Assembly (NCBI GenBank): GCA_032164245.1 | Contig: JAVMKO010000021.1 | Span: forward strand, 7,524,785-7,588,784 | Reading direction: 5' to 3' | Length of the DNA stretch: 64,000 bases | Origin: Sternotherus odoratus | Lineage: Eukaryota; Chordata; Testudines; Kinosternidae | Part shown: one piece after another, positions 25,478 to 36,758 of the stretch | Position numbering within the stretch: the stretch's first letter is position 1 | How the letters are laid out: the number at the start of each line of letters is the position of its first letter | Notes under the pieces: model-generated | Seen by the model: the letters and a program-made list of their open reading frames with translations, nothing else | Told to the model about the DNA's origin: nothing | Databases searched by the model: none | Made by a program: the position numbers and the translations under genes

Positions 25478-26037
25478 TGTGAAGGGGTGAGATCATAGGC
25501 TGGAAAGGGGTTAATAACCAGTTAATTACAGCACAGGTACAATAGATGTATCTAATTAGTTGCTTCTCAGCCAGAGGGGCAGGACTGGGAGGCATCAGGT
25601 GATAACATAATGGACATCTGGCCCTTATAAAAGGGGAGAGCATTCACTCTGAAGGGAGGAACCAGAGGCACCGCGTTCATGAAGTGGCCTGAGCCAGAAG
25701 CTGCAGGAAACACGCACCCTAGATAGATGCAGTCTGAGCGGCCAGTGCTTGAGGGCAGATCTGGGGAGAAGGTTACAGAGCAGCAAAGAAGAAAACAGAA
25801 GATGGAGCCCAGAAGGGCAGACTGGTTGAGAGACTTGTAGACATTAGGTGAGTTTCTGTTGCCTGACAGATTGGATTTAGGTACTTCTCGACTAGAAGAC
25901 TGAGTTGTGCAGAAAGGCAGATGACCAGCAGGAGGTGCAGGAGACTCAGACCCCTGATGCCAAGGGGTGCTCCAGTGGTGAAAAGGCATCATGACAAGGG
26001 CTGATACTAAGTGCTTGAGTTTGGGTTCACGCTTAAG
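25478..26037 (+). mobile_element. Possible LTR-like remnant with TATA box
   Basis: The segment starts TGTGAAGGGGTGAGATC and contains a strong TATA box (CTTATAAAAGGGGAG, around 25625-25639) followed by a purine-rich leader-like stretch, as in reptile LTRs. I found no matching CA end or target duplication, so the boundaries and the class are uncertain. It could also be unique intron with a chance TATA. Confidence 0.33.
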
Positions 26038-26362
26038 ATAAAAGCGACAAAGAGTCTTATAGCACCTTATAGGGCTGGTCTTCACTACCCGTCGGATCAG
26101 CGGGTAGTGATCGATATGTTAGCGATCGATTTCTCACATCTGGTGAAGACGCGAGAAATCGATCGCCCGGGAGGCGCAAGCTGGAGTTGGCGGGGGAGCG
26201 CGCCGCCACCTGCCGCCGCCGTGAGGACGGCAGGTAAGTCGGCTGGAGATACGCAAACTTCAGCTACATGATTCACGTAGCTGAAGTTGCGTATCTGCAG
26301 TCGATCCCCCACCCTGTAGTGAAGACCAGCCCATAGACTAACAGATCTTAGGGCTTAAGATA
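26038..26362 (-). mobile_element. Penelope-like repeat split by a Harbinger MITE
   Basis: The left part AAAGCGACAAAGAGTCTTAT and AGCACCTTATA, and the right part ATAGACTAACAGATC, are the two halves of the same repeat seen at 3241-3332, separated by the insertion at 26072-26332. The hammerhead part at the right edge is degraded (GGGCTTAAGATA) and truncated. Confidence 0.7.
26072..26332. mobile_element. Harbinger-like MITE with 3-bp TSD
   Basis: The 261-bp insert has perfect 17-bp terminal inverted repeats (GGGCTGGTCTTCACTAC and complement) and a 3-bp duplication ATA (26069-26071, 26333-26335). Three-base duplications and these ends fit PIF/Harbinger MITEs that are common in turtles. Two internal hairpins are visible: a roughly 20-bp stem around 26248-26298 (AGATACGCAA...TTGCGTATCT) and another around 26122-26165 (CGATCGATTTCT...AGAAATCGATCG). 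There is no coding capacity. Confidence 0.85.
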
Positions 26363-26639
26363 AACCGATTCAACAGCAATTCCATCCTCATGAACTAGTT
26401 GAGATGAATGTTTACCCTGGACTGTATGTAGCAGAAATGATCGACAGTATCCTATGTCCTACAGCTCTAACTGCTAAATGAAGTTGTCCTTTCATTTCGA
26501 TGGTAGGGGTTTGCACTTCTGCAGCAGAAAGATCCAAATTCTAGCCCTCCTGCTGCTGTGATATTCTGAGTGCCTGATGTCTACAATATACCGATAGCGG
26601 TGAAACCACAGATAGCAGCAGATTTGCTCTGAAACCTTA

Positions 26640-26975
26640 ACTTTACAGCACCTTTCAGCTGAGGACCTCAGAGCACTTTACAAACCATTAAACTGAGCTT
26701 CCCCTCCTCTCCCCTACTTCCTATCCCCATGCACAAAGGAGAAGATTAGGAGCAGAGGGGTAATAATATTCAGCCCATATCTTAAAAGGACTTTGCAGAT
26801 ATTTAAACTAAGCCCCTCCACATTCATGAGAGAAAGGCAGGTATTCTTCCAATTTTACAAAGAGGGAAACAGAAGCATACACTGTTTGGTTGCCCCACGT
26901 CATGTACCGAATCAGTAACAAAGCCAGGAACAGAACCCAGGAGACATCATGACTCACTGTCCCCTGCAAGGAAAG
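26640..26975 (+). repeat. Old SINE of the MIR/CORE type
   Basis: The order TTTACAGCACCTTTCAGC - CAGAGCACTTTACAAACC - CCAATTTTACAAAGAGGG - AAACAGAAGCATACAC - GCCAGGAACAGAACCCAGG is the typical arrangement of old amniote CORE/MIR SINEs. It is long for one copy and may be two copies side by side. Confidence 0.5.
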
Positions 26976-28095
26976 ATGAAAAGGAAGAGAACACATCTCA
27001 AAACACAATTAAACGAACTCCTAATTGAATTCCAAACACAACTGGGTTTAACTGTATCAAAAGAAAAAAAAATCTTTAGATGGGGCATTAAGTCCCACTG
27101 AGTCCAGCTGCTTCTATATTAGGAAATATCTCAGCAACAGTGGTTGATTTTGCAGTTAAAGTTTCTTAATGAAACAGCAGGTTGCAAAAGGATGACAATG
27201 GATTTTTGAGAATGAAACGGAGTCTAGGGCAAACTGTAGAGTACTTTAATCCTTGAGGAGGGGGGAGAGCTACATTAAGGGTCCGGACCCCTCACTTACC
27301 CCAACTGAAGTTTATGGAGGATTCTATTAGAAGTAAAAGTATTTGTGTTCTAGGTCGCTCTAGGGGAGCAAAAGGAAGAAGGAAACCTTATTTGTTTCAA
27401 GCTAATATAAGTGATCAAGCATACCAGATTCCAATGCATGACCAACACTGTTTCAGCACGAAAGAAGCAGGGATAAAAGCAATGGTCCTTTGCTTATTAC
27501 CTCTTGTTGTTATTCAAGGACTTGTACTTGCTGTCAGAAGGTTTAGAGAACTTTCACAAGAGGCTTTACATGTTCCCAATTTGCACAGGCCTAGAAGTGA
27601 TCCTATTAAACTGGGGGTGAGGGGGGGCTGATTTCTTTCGCAGACTGGTGCTCAAACGGTAATTCTGCACACTGTAAAAATTAGGGTCAGCTGCTAAGAT
27701 CAGATGTAACTATAGCACCTGTGATGCAGACAAAGCTGAAGATTTCTTGCCAAACAACACGCAGAATATGAATGACTGGGAGAAGACAAGAGACACTAAG
27801 GACAAGGAGAATTTTCTCTGCTTATTCTTTCATAAGACAAGAATTAAAAACCACCCGGGTGATAATTAGTTAAAGCAGTTGCGCCTGTGGCCACCTGGCC
27901 AATCGTTCTACTCACCATTCCCAGGGCTTAAGCATGCTGGGGAATGATAAGCTACAAGGGATGAGTGCCCCCACCCCCAACACCGGCAGCTCCCCCAACC
28001 CAGCCTTTGTAGCTGTAACCTCCCCCCCACCCCCAATAGGGTAGGGGAAATTACACCTCCTAAAACCTATCAGGCCTAACTGCTTAACATGAAAA
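26976..28095. other. Intron 1, no recognised feature
   Basis: Unique-looking sequence. The 105-codon plus frame at 27314-27631 has no recognisable domain and no splice or promoter context. I do not call it a gene. Confidence 0.5.
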
Positions 28096-28215
28096 GTTAT
28101 CCGATGAAGTGGGCTATAGCCCATGAAAGCTTACGCTGAAATAAACTGGTTAGTCTCTAAGGTGCTATAAAGTCTTCCTCGTCTTATTTACGGATACAGA
28201 CTAACATGGCTGCTA
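28096..28215 (+). mobile_element. Penelope-like repeat, plus strand
   Basis: CCGATGAAGTGGGCTATAGC, then CCATGAAAGCTTACGCTG, then TTAGTCTCTAAGGTGC and ACAGACTAACATGGCTGC. The hammerhead core is damaged: U4 is C and the base at the cleavage position is G, which does not support cleavage. It lies 50 bp left of the Helitron. Confidence 0.7.
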
Positions 28216-28288
28216 ATCTTAAACATGAAAAGAACATGTTCTCTGTATTATATATATCTATCTATCTATATATATAAAAGTCAAGTGG

Positions 28289-28326
28289 TGTATGTATGTA
28301 TGTATGTATGTATGTATGTACGTATG
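28289..28326 (+). repeat. (TATG)n microsatellite inside the Helitron
   Basis: About nine units of TATG directly after the Helitron 5' end. Confidence 0.95.
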
Positions 28327-28553
28327 ACAGCGAACTCCTCCCGCACCGTTTGAGCCAGCGACTTGAAATTTGGTGCAGTGAGGGGTATTAGGGTCTAAAT
28401 GCTGGTAAGGGTCGAAAAATTTTCGGATCTCACCTCTGACGCCCCCCAGGGGTGAAAGTCTTTCAGGGCCAATCACATCGGCTGGGCGGTTAGGTGGTGA
28501 TGTCATAATACCCCCCTCCAACAGACACTTCACTCGCTCAGCTCACCCCTCCC

Positions 28554-28735
28554 TCCTCCAACGGAACCCCGGAGATCCCTCAGTTCTCTGCCCCTCCCCC
28601 CTCCCAACGGAACCCCGGAGATCCCTCAGTTCTCTGCCCCTCCCCTCTCCCAACGGAACCCCGGAGATCCCTCAGTTCTCTGCCCCTCCCACCTCCCAAT
28701 GGAACCCCGGACTCCATAAGCTCTGTGCCCCCCCC
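28554..28735 (+). repeat. 45-46-bp minisatellite, four copies
   Basis: The unit contains AACGGAACCCCGGAGATCCC and TCAGTTCTCTGCCCC. Copies start near 28557, 28604, 28650 and 28696, the last diverged. Part of the Helitron interior. Confidence 0.85.
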
Positions 28736-28795
28736 CCACCTGCGAAGGTCCCCGGAATCCCTCGGCTCTGGGCCCCCTCCCCGCCTGCGACGGAT

Positions 28796-30590
28796 CTGAG
28801 TTGGGTTTGGTGGGACGGTAAGTGAGGTGGGGGGTGTTGGGTTCGGTCGGGGGGTGAGGTGGGGGTGTCGGGTTCGGTCGGGGGGTAAGTGAGCCGGGGG
28901 GTGTCGGGGTTGGTCTGGGGGGGTGGGAAGGTGTCGGGGTGGGTGAGGGGTGAGTGTTGGGTTTGGTCTGGGGGGGGAAGGTGTCGGGGTGGGTGCCCAG
29001 ACCAAACCCGACACCCCCCCGGCTCACTTACCCCCCCACCAAACCCGACACTGCCACCTCACCCCCCCACCAACCGCAACACCCCCTGACCAACCCCAAC
29101 ACCCACACCTCACCCCTCACCAACCCCGACACCTTCCCACCCCCCCAGACCAAACCCGACACCCCCTGGCTCACTTACCCCCCGACCGAACCCGACACCC
29201 CTACCTCACCCCCCCCACCAATCGCAACACCCCCAGACCAAACCCGACACCCCCCGGCTCACTTACCCCCCGACCGAACCCGACAACCCCACTTCACCCC
29301 CCCAAGCAAACCCGACACCCCCACCTCACCCCCCACCAACCGCAACACCCCCTGACCAACCCCAACACTCACCCCTCACCCACCCCGACACCTTCCCACC
29401 CCCCCAGACCAAACCCGACACCCCCTGGCTCACTTACCCCCGACGGAACCCGACACCCCCACCTCACCCCCCCCAACAATCGTAACCCCCCCCAGACCTA
29501 ACCCGACACCCCCCCGGCTCACTTACCCCCCCGACCAAACCCGACACCCCCACCTCACCCCCCCAAGCAAACCCGACACCCCCACCTCACCCCCCCCACC
29601 AACCGCAACACCCCCTGACCAACCCCAACACCCACACCTCACCCCTCACCCACCCCGACACCTTCCCACCCCCCCAGACCAAACCCGACACCCCCTGGCT
29701 CACTTACCCCCCGACCGAACCCGACACCCCCACCTCACCCCCCCAACCAACCCCAACACCCCCTGACCAAACCCGACACCCCCCGGCTCACTTACCCCCC
29801 GACCGAACCCAACACCCCCACCTCACCCCCCAAGCAAACCCCACACCCCCACCTCACCCCCCCACCAACCGCAACACCCCCTGACCAACCCCAACACCCA
29901 CACCTCACCCCTCACACATCCCAACACCTTCCCACCCCCCCAGACCAAACCCGACACCCCCCGGCTCACTTACCCCCCGACCGAACCCAACACCCCCACC
30001 TCACCCCCAAGCAAAACCCACACCCCCACCTCACCCCCCCACCAACCGCAACACCCCCTGACCAACCCCAACACCCACACCTCACCCCTCACACATCCCA
30101 ACACCTTCCCACCCCCCCAGACCAAACCCGACACCCCCCGGCTCACTTACCCCCCGACCGAACCCGACACCCCCACCTCACCCCCCCACCAACCGCAAAC
30201 CCCCCTGACCAACCCCAACACCCACACCTCACCCCTCACCCACCCCGACAACTTCCCACCCCCCCAGACCAAACCCGACACCCCCCCAGCTCATGGTGCA
30301 CTGTGTAGCACACAGTTTATTAAATACACTGTTCAGTCGGGGGGTGAGGTGGGGGTGTCGGATTTGCTCAGGGGGTCAGGTGGGGGTGTCGGGTTCGGTC
30401 GGGGGGTGAGGTGGGGGTGTTGGGTTTGCTTGGGGGGGTCAGGTGGGGTTGTCGGGTTTGGTCCGGGGGTAAGTGAGCCGGGGGGTGTTGGGGTTGGTCT
30501 GGGGGGGTGGGAAGGTGTCGGGGTGGGTGAGGGGTGAGGTGTGGGTGTTGGGGTTGGTCAGGGGGTGTCAGCTGTCTGCCCCCTCCCCAC
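28796..30590. repeat. GC-skewed tandem array in alternating orientation
   Basis: Blocks 28800-28995 and 30338-30570 are G-rich on the plus strand (GGTAAGTGAGCCGGGGGGTG). The central block 28996-30290 is the C-rich complement (CGGCTCACTTACCCCCC). The recurring motif CAGACCAAACCCGACACC appears near 29143, 29232, 29402, 29491, 29672, 29938, 30116 and 30264, giving spacings near 90 and 170-180 bp. A 40-bp AT-richer spacer (30297-30337) separates the C-rich block from the right G-rich block. G-runs of 4-7 make quadruplex or i-motif folding likely. Confidence 0.85.
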
Positions 30591-30628
30591 CTCCGACTGA
30601 CCCGAGCAACGCCGGGCACTTATGCTAG

Positions 30629-30652
30629 TATATCTATCTATCTATCTATCTT
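30629..30652 (+). repeat. (TATC)n microsatellite
   Basis: Six units of ATCT/TATC directly at the Helitron 3' end, matching the shorter run before its 5' end (28254-28264). Confidence 0.9.
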
Positions 30653-30666
30653 CCTACTATATGTTC

Positions 30667-30800
30667 CATTCTATGTATCCGATGAAGTGGGCCTACGAAA
30701 GCTTATGCTTAAATAAATGGTAGTTTCTACGGTGCCACAAGTACTCCTGTTCTTTTCGCAGACACAGACTAACACGGCTGTTACTCTGAAACCTTAATAC
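30667..30800 (+). mobile_element. Penelope-like repeat, plus strand
   Basis: ATGTATCCGATGAAGTGGGC, then CTACGAAAGCTTATGC, GGTGCCACAAGTACTCC and CAGACTAACACGGCTG. Stem II of the hammerhead-like core is collapsed (GGGCCTAC), so this copy cannot fold. Confidence 0.7.
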
Positions 30801-32445
30801 AAGTGGTGAAGAATAGACAGAGCACAGCCCTTGGAGCCTCCATGCACAAGTCTGTCATTGAGCCATCCTGAGGCAAGTAAGTAATGTCTGTCTGGCCTCA
30901 GACCAGATGAGTCCTGACAGGCTCTCTAGCTTTAACTTAACGAGATCACAGTAATGTTACATGCAACCAGAGAGCCATGGTCCTCTCACTGCAATATTGC
31001 TTAGGGCACCGCTATTGAATGAAACCAAAAATTGCTGGCTGGGCTGCTTGGTTCAGGAAATTAAGCCCACCGACTGGAATAACCAAAGGAGATTCCTAGT
31101 TTATCACAGGGTTTACAAACAGTAAGAGCTGGAGGTACACAGATTAGAACTAGAGCTATAAGTTACAGGGAAGGAGTTCCTTCGTGGACTACAGTTGGGA
31201 CGACACTGGATGGAATAGTTCAGGGCCCCCGAAGTACCTGAGATTGTCCTGCAAAGCATGCGCAACAGACCTTTAAGTGGCCTACAGGTCACCCTACTTG
31301 CCATTCTGCCAAGTTCCATGGGCATGAAACCCATGGAAGCAGGAGAACATGGTCTTAGCCTGTAAATGCAGAATTTATATATTTATTAGCCAACTGCTTG
31401 ATGATCCATGTTGATCATCTCTTTTGTTTTAGAACTGGGCATCAGAATTTGGTCTTTCCCCTGGAGTGGGAAAGAGTTAATTGCTTCTGGCTCCTGGATG
31501 GGGCCAGCAATGGCCTCAAAACACATAGAGGTGCAAGCAGGGAGGGTAGTTGAGGGGAACAGGAAAATACAGGCAAGTTGCCTCCCCTCTGCTCCTGCTC
31601 TGTATAGGAGTAGGAGGGAGGGAACAGAAAAAGAAAGGAACATCTGAGGTGAAGTCAGCTGGCCTCCAGTGTGTGGCAAGAAGCCAGAACAGCCCACACG
31701 TCTGATCCAGCATGGGCCTGAAACAGTCAGGTGTATCCCTTGTGCTTCAGCCAGATCCTAAAGACTTAATATGAGTGATCAGGAGGGTGAGCTTTAGTTT
31801 AATTATTTCTTGCTGGTTCACCTGTTAGCCCATCTGTCTTTGGAGTCTGTGCTTGGAGGCATTGACTGGAGCATTGCTGTCTCCTCCCATTCAAGCATCA
31901 CTTGAGATGTGAACTTGGGAAGGAACAATTATCAAGCATTAACCAGACAACAAGGAGTAATCTGACAGTTTATCACAGGCACTAGTCAGTAAAAGATACA
32001 AGAAAATGATCCCACAAAGGGTACAAGAAAGTTACCCTGCAGCCTTCCCAGAGTCCAATGTTTGAGTTGTCACTCAAGGAAAGTGTTAAGAAATACCTGG
32101 AGCACAGTAACAAATTTATTAGCCAGAGGCTGATAAACTCCTTCAGGAGTCTCTCCATCAACAATAAATCAGAGAAATCGGCTTTCAAATACTGGATCTT
32201 TAATAAAAAACAAAGCACATGGAGTGGATGTTAGAAGAGTGTTAGAATTCAGCTGCCAGGACTACGGGGACTTGCTTTCATTCAGTCTGGCCTCTCATCA
32301 TGAGAGGTACCAAAGGCTGGCCCTGGCATAATTCCAACACTGCATTAGACGGTCATCGCACTACAATGATTAATGAACTTCTGAAAGAAGAAAGCCATGA
32401 AAAGCAAGTTACATTACATGGATAATAAACTAAGGCAAACAAACA
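30801..32445. other. Intron 1, stretch without recognised feature
   Basis: Nothing recognised. Short frames around 31.1-31.7 kb lack any domain or splice context. Confidence 0.5.
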
Positions 32446-32690
32446 GAAGGATCCATAGAAATCAGAGACAGAAGAGACCTACTAGGTCAGTGAGTCCCAT
32501 GTCCCTGCCAGTAGAATTGTCTGCCACAATACATTTTCTAATGCTCTATCCTTGTTTTAAACAACTCAAGCAACAGATTCCCAAAAGAAGTCCTGGAAGT
32601 CTATTTCAAATCTAACTTTTAGGAATCCCCCCCCCCCCCCCCAATATTCAGCTTAAAATGTTCCTGTCCTTACATTTTGGAAAACCCGAG
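32446..32690 (-). repeat. Old CR1/L3-like 3' fragment
   Basis: The plus strand shows AGAAATCAGAGACAGAAGAG - TTTTCTAATGCTCTATCC - TGTTTTAAACAACTCAAGC - CAATATTCAGCTTAAAATG, the reverse complement of old CR1/L3 3' coding sequence. It is interrupted by a C-run of about 16 (near 32627-32642). Confidence 0.5.
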
Positions 32691-33554
32691 AGTAAGGAAT
32701 GGGAATAAGAGAACTTTTCTATGACTTTTTCCTGCATCTTATGGAGGATTTATTGGAGATCAATAACCCTTTCAAAAACATATAGTTTGAACCAATCCAC
32801 CACAGAGAATGGAAGGGTATCTACATCAGAGGAGCAATATGCTGGTCACATGTAATTCCACTAAGACTCAGCACAGAGGTCTGATGGGTGCAAGGTGCAA
32901 AGCAACCATGATGTTTAGGAATTGGAGAATCACACCCTGGTTTCACTGCTGCAGGAAGGCTTTTGAGATGGTTAAGCAGCATTGGAAAAGTTTGTTGGGG
33001 ATTTGCCTGGGTATCGCTAGTGCATCTGAAAATAGCTGTGAAGAGTAAATATTCTATTTTCATAACTCCAGAGGAATCAAGCGGGGGACTGGAGAATTGA
33101 AAACACTCCAGTACTTCTAGTGGAGGCTTTATATCAGCTAGCCAGGCTCCCTTATACATGTGGCATCATGGTATGAGTAGGCACTACAGCATTATAAATG
33201 TCTTTTTGGTACTTTCCAAAGTACATGTCTAGGCACTTTCTTCGCTGGCCAGGGAAATCATGTTAACACAATTACAGCAAGAACACTGTTTTAAAACACT
33301 GCTCTCTAGAAAGATACTAACATGGTTTCAATTCTCAGTACTAAGAAGCATTTAAGATCTCACCTGCCCCCCGTGGAGTCAATGGGAGTTTTGCACTGAC
33401 TTCAATTGAAGCAAGATAGGGAACTTAAAATACTGACATTTCCTGCAGAATACTGAAGATATCGTTGTTGTAGCAAGTTAGTGTTTGTACAGAACTTTGG
33501 AAATGTAAAACACTATCAGTTGTGCTGCTGTAGCATTTTCCACGCCTTCTGCAT
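32691..33554. other. Intron 1, no recognised feature
   Basis: Unique-looking. A short trace GTCAATGGGAGTTTTGCACT at 33377-33396 resembles the middle of the palindromic repeats listed elsewhere. Confidence 0.45.
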
Positions 33555-33695
33555 AAATTATTCTTCACAATGCTCTTATGATTATCCCCATTCTACCAAA
33601 TAATGATCTGAGAAACAGAAAGGTTAAGTGATACATCCAAGACCAGAGAGTGGAAATGTCAGAGGCAGGACTGGAACTAATGAATTCCTGGCTCC
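33555..33695 (+). repeat. MIR-like SINE remnant
   Basis: ATTATCCCCATTCTACC - TGAGAAACAGAAAGGTTAAG - GGCAGGACTGGAACTAATG is the ordered core of MIR-type SINEs. Confidence 0.55.
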
Positions 33696-33911
33696 CAGTC
33701 AACCTCACACACAAAAAACAATTAACTCAAATAAGCAAAGAAGAATTATTTTTAGTGGGACTTCTGTTTGCTTTTCTTTTTAATCCCCTTTAGTCCTCTC
33801 CACTGACTCAAACACACAGCTTGGTTACATGCAAAGGACTCCTTGTTTCAGCTTTCAAGATAAATGTATGCAGAGGGAAAGCAGTAAAGTAGTTTTTGGT
33901 TTAGAACAATC

Positions 33912-34055
33912 TCTAAAAATAATTTGCACTTATAAAGCTCCCCAAGGAACGCAAAGTGCTTTGAAAGCATTAGTTATGCTTCACACTACCTGAATTAGAT
34001 AAGTACAATAATACCCATTTCATAGATGGACATACTAAGCTAGAGAAGTTAAGAG
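33912..34055 (+). repeat. Old CORE-type SINE remnant
   Basis: TTGCACTTATAAAGCTCCCC - CGCAAAGTGCTTTGAAAGC - CCCATTTCATAGATGGAC follows the same order as the element at 26640. Confidence 0.45.
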
Positions 34056-36671
34056 TAAAATATTATATTTTTAAAGATATTATGCAGCTAATGCCATGGG
34101 TTGTTCAGGTTAACACTGAAAGATTTTTATTTTTAAACTTGTCACCATTTTTGCAATTTACTTTTGCTAGGTCTTTCGGGGTGGACAATGAAGTTGAAGT
34201 AGTCCATTTCACTCCTATTTTTAGTAAATTTCACCTTTTGATTCTGTTATATTAGAACAATATTTCCATTGTTTGGGTTAAAAACTACAGGGGAAATTTT
34301 TTGGTAGTGTTTACATTAAACATTTAAAAATAGAAATATCTATTATAACAAGTTATGTAAAAGATTACTAAAAGCTTATTTTTACCCAAAAAAATCCAAA
34401 TGTTGACCCATATTTAATCCAATAATGTCCTTTTATTACTTGCCTAAGCCCACTAAGTGAATCTGTAGCCACAAATGGAACCCAGAGCCCAGTGTTCTGT
34501 TGTCATTATTAGGACATGATGTGTGTCTCTAATAAATATGTGAAGGTCTAATAATTAATATTATCCAGTCCTCCTCTGTTCCCACACTGCCTCCTTCCCT
34601 GCGTTTGTGTTAGGTCCATCTTGCACAATATACCCATTATGTACAGATCAATAATACAACACACCAGGACAGCTCCTTTGGAGCCCTTCCAAAATATTGT
34701 ATCATACAATAAACTATAACAGCTATGGCAACAATTATTGATGCATGTCAACTCCACACGCCAAAGTCTTCTACAATTCTAAAGTTCTTGTTGGGTCTAT
34801 ATAGTCATTGCTTTTCTATGTTTAAAAATACGATAACATTCAAAATTCCTTTCTCCCTGTAATAAAATAGTGAATAGTTCACATTTTTTAGACAACTGCA
34901 TGTAAATGTTAGGTTTAGAAGAAAAAGTGAAGACCCATCTAAGATTATAAAACGTATTTTCTTTCCACCCTTCATTCCTTTAAGAACAAGCTAATTTTAA
35001 GGATTCGATACATATTTAAAATGTAAAGAGTAAGAAGAGAGTTTCCTGTGAACTCTTGCAAAGAAGCAAAATGAAAGAACAAACGGAAATAATCCTCCCA
35101 GTAAGGGAGCAGATTTAATTGTTGATTACAAGATTAATCAAGAACCTATAAATATTTTGCACAGGGAATGAGTCAAGTTGGATAAGATCCCATGTTTTAG
35201 CAAATATTTGTGTGACATACAATTATTGAGAAGATTTAAATGATTAAATATATGGTAGTGTTACAGGTGAGGTGAAGCCTTCAATTACACTGCTTCATCC
35301 TTCTTGTCTTTGTATTTGAGCAACCCAGTGAGTTTCCATGCATTTATTGAACTAATTCAGCAATACATGGGGAGACTTGTATGCCTGTTTAACCACGTCC
35401 AGCACTTGTGTTCAGCCATTATCTGTAATCTGTCTGGAGAGGTCCACATGCTAACAATTTTGCTTGTGTGTGAACAGGGCTCTGTCTTTAAACAGCAGTT
35501 TACAAATCGGCTTTCTACCAAATGTAGGTGTTTTGGAAAAAGAGCTCTCAGTGTTTGATTTTGTAGCCAAGAGCACAACCATTTACTGACAATTCTAGTC
35601 CCCTGAAATAACCAGCAACACTAGTGGGTACTCCTATTTTCTGTATTCATGCATCACATCAATAGAACAAATTTTTTAGTCAATTAACCATATACACGAA
35701 TGGTGCAACTATATGTTTGATACAGCTAACCATATACCACTTGTGCTGAATGAAGAATTCACAGTCTCATCATACACAAGATTAGGTCTAAATTTTGTTT
35801 GCACAAATCCACCAGAGACTAGTGAGGGACAAAATATATTGTACGCACCATTTGGGGAATTTACAGTGTAGAGCCTTTTCAAAGGTTCAGTAAATAATGC
35901 ATGAGAAAAGAGAACACAATATAAACGAATATTTCAGCACGCCCTGACCCAGCTAGAATTCCAAAATACAGCAGGACCCTCTCATAACAAAGCTATTTTT
36001 CCTCTCCAGCTGGAATTATGATTTGACCACAATATACTGAAACAGTTTGGAATCTTCATTCTATTTCACTATAGCAGTTTTCTCTTTAATCAATTTCCAG
36101 TGTACCTCTCTTACAAGGTACTTGACTAATGTTTGACCACCGCAAAGGACCAAATGATCTGAGTCCAAGCTAGACAGATAGGTTCAGAAAAGTGCATTTT
36201 CATCTGCAGTTGCTACTGGGCAATATGAAAGCACTAGAACAAAAAGTAGGTGGCATTTAGTTTTAAGGCTGCCCCCAGAATTAGGGAGAAGTAATTGCAC
36301 CATGCAGAAGAGTATGGTGAGATAGAGAGGCTGAGACATTCAGGACTGGGAGAGGAATTGTCTCCAGAACTGGTAATGGGATATGGGGCACTCTACTATG
36401 TAAGCCAGTTGTAAGCTAAAACCAACAACTGTTAGGAGCTCTCTGTTACTAAAGTTGGTGGTCTCAGTCTAGTTCCTAGTGGCTCTGCTCAATATACTTC
36501 AAATACCATCATTACTATTACCCGCATCACTGGTCATGTCTGCAGAGCCACCAAGGACCTAGTGAGCTTGTGAACTGAACTCTCCTGTCCCACCAGGACT
36601 CATGATGGAGGCACTTACGCAGAAGCTACCTGTAATGTACCTGTTGTATTTTATCCACAAATGGATTACCG

Positions 36672-36758
36672 GGTAGGATTTTCAAAAGCATCTAAGGGAA
36701 TTAGGCTCCCAACACCACTGATTTTCAATGGGAGTTGAGCACCTAATCTAATGTTTCT
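36672..36758. repeat. Ancient palindromic repeat, 'GATTTTCAAAAG' type
   Basis: GGTAGGATTTTCAAAAGCAT - CTAAGGGAATTAGGCTCCC - GATTTTCAATGGGAG matches the repeat at 15061-15573 in plan: a TTTTCAAAAG/CTTTGAAAA-type arm and a central CAATGGGA. Confidence 0.45.

Larger units (their letters stand above)
28265..30628 (+). mobile_element. Non-autonomous Helitron with internal tandem arrays
   Basis: The 5' end TCTATATATATAAAAG begins with TC at 28265. The 3' end has a small GC hairpin (CCCGAGCAACGCCGGG, 30601-30616) nine bases before the terminal CTAG (30625-30628). The host bases are A on the left (28264) and T on the right (30629), the Helitron rule. No Rep/helicase coding is present. Much of the interior is tandem repeat. 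It sits in a (TATC)n microsatellite, remnants of which flank both ends. The long Pro/Thr-rich and Gly-rich open frames inside are products of the repeats. Confidence 0.75.

Noticed and set aside
27314..27631. A 105-codon frame as a possible small gene
   Set aside because: No domain, no splice or promoter context, intronic and on the opposite strand.
28580..30619. Pro/Thr-rich and Gly-rich proteins of 60-183 residues
   Set aside because: They are translations of the Helitron tandem repeats and appear in several frames on both strands.
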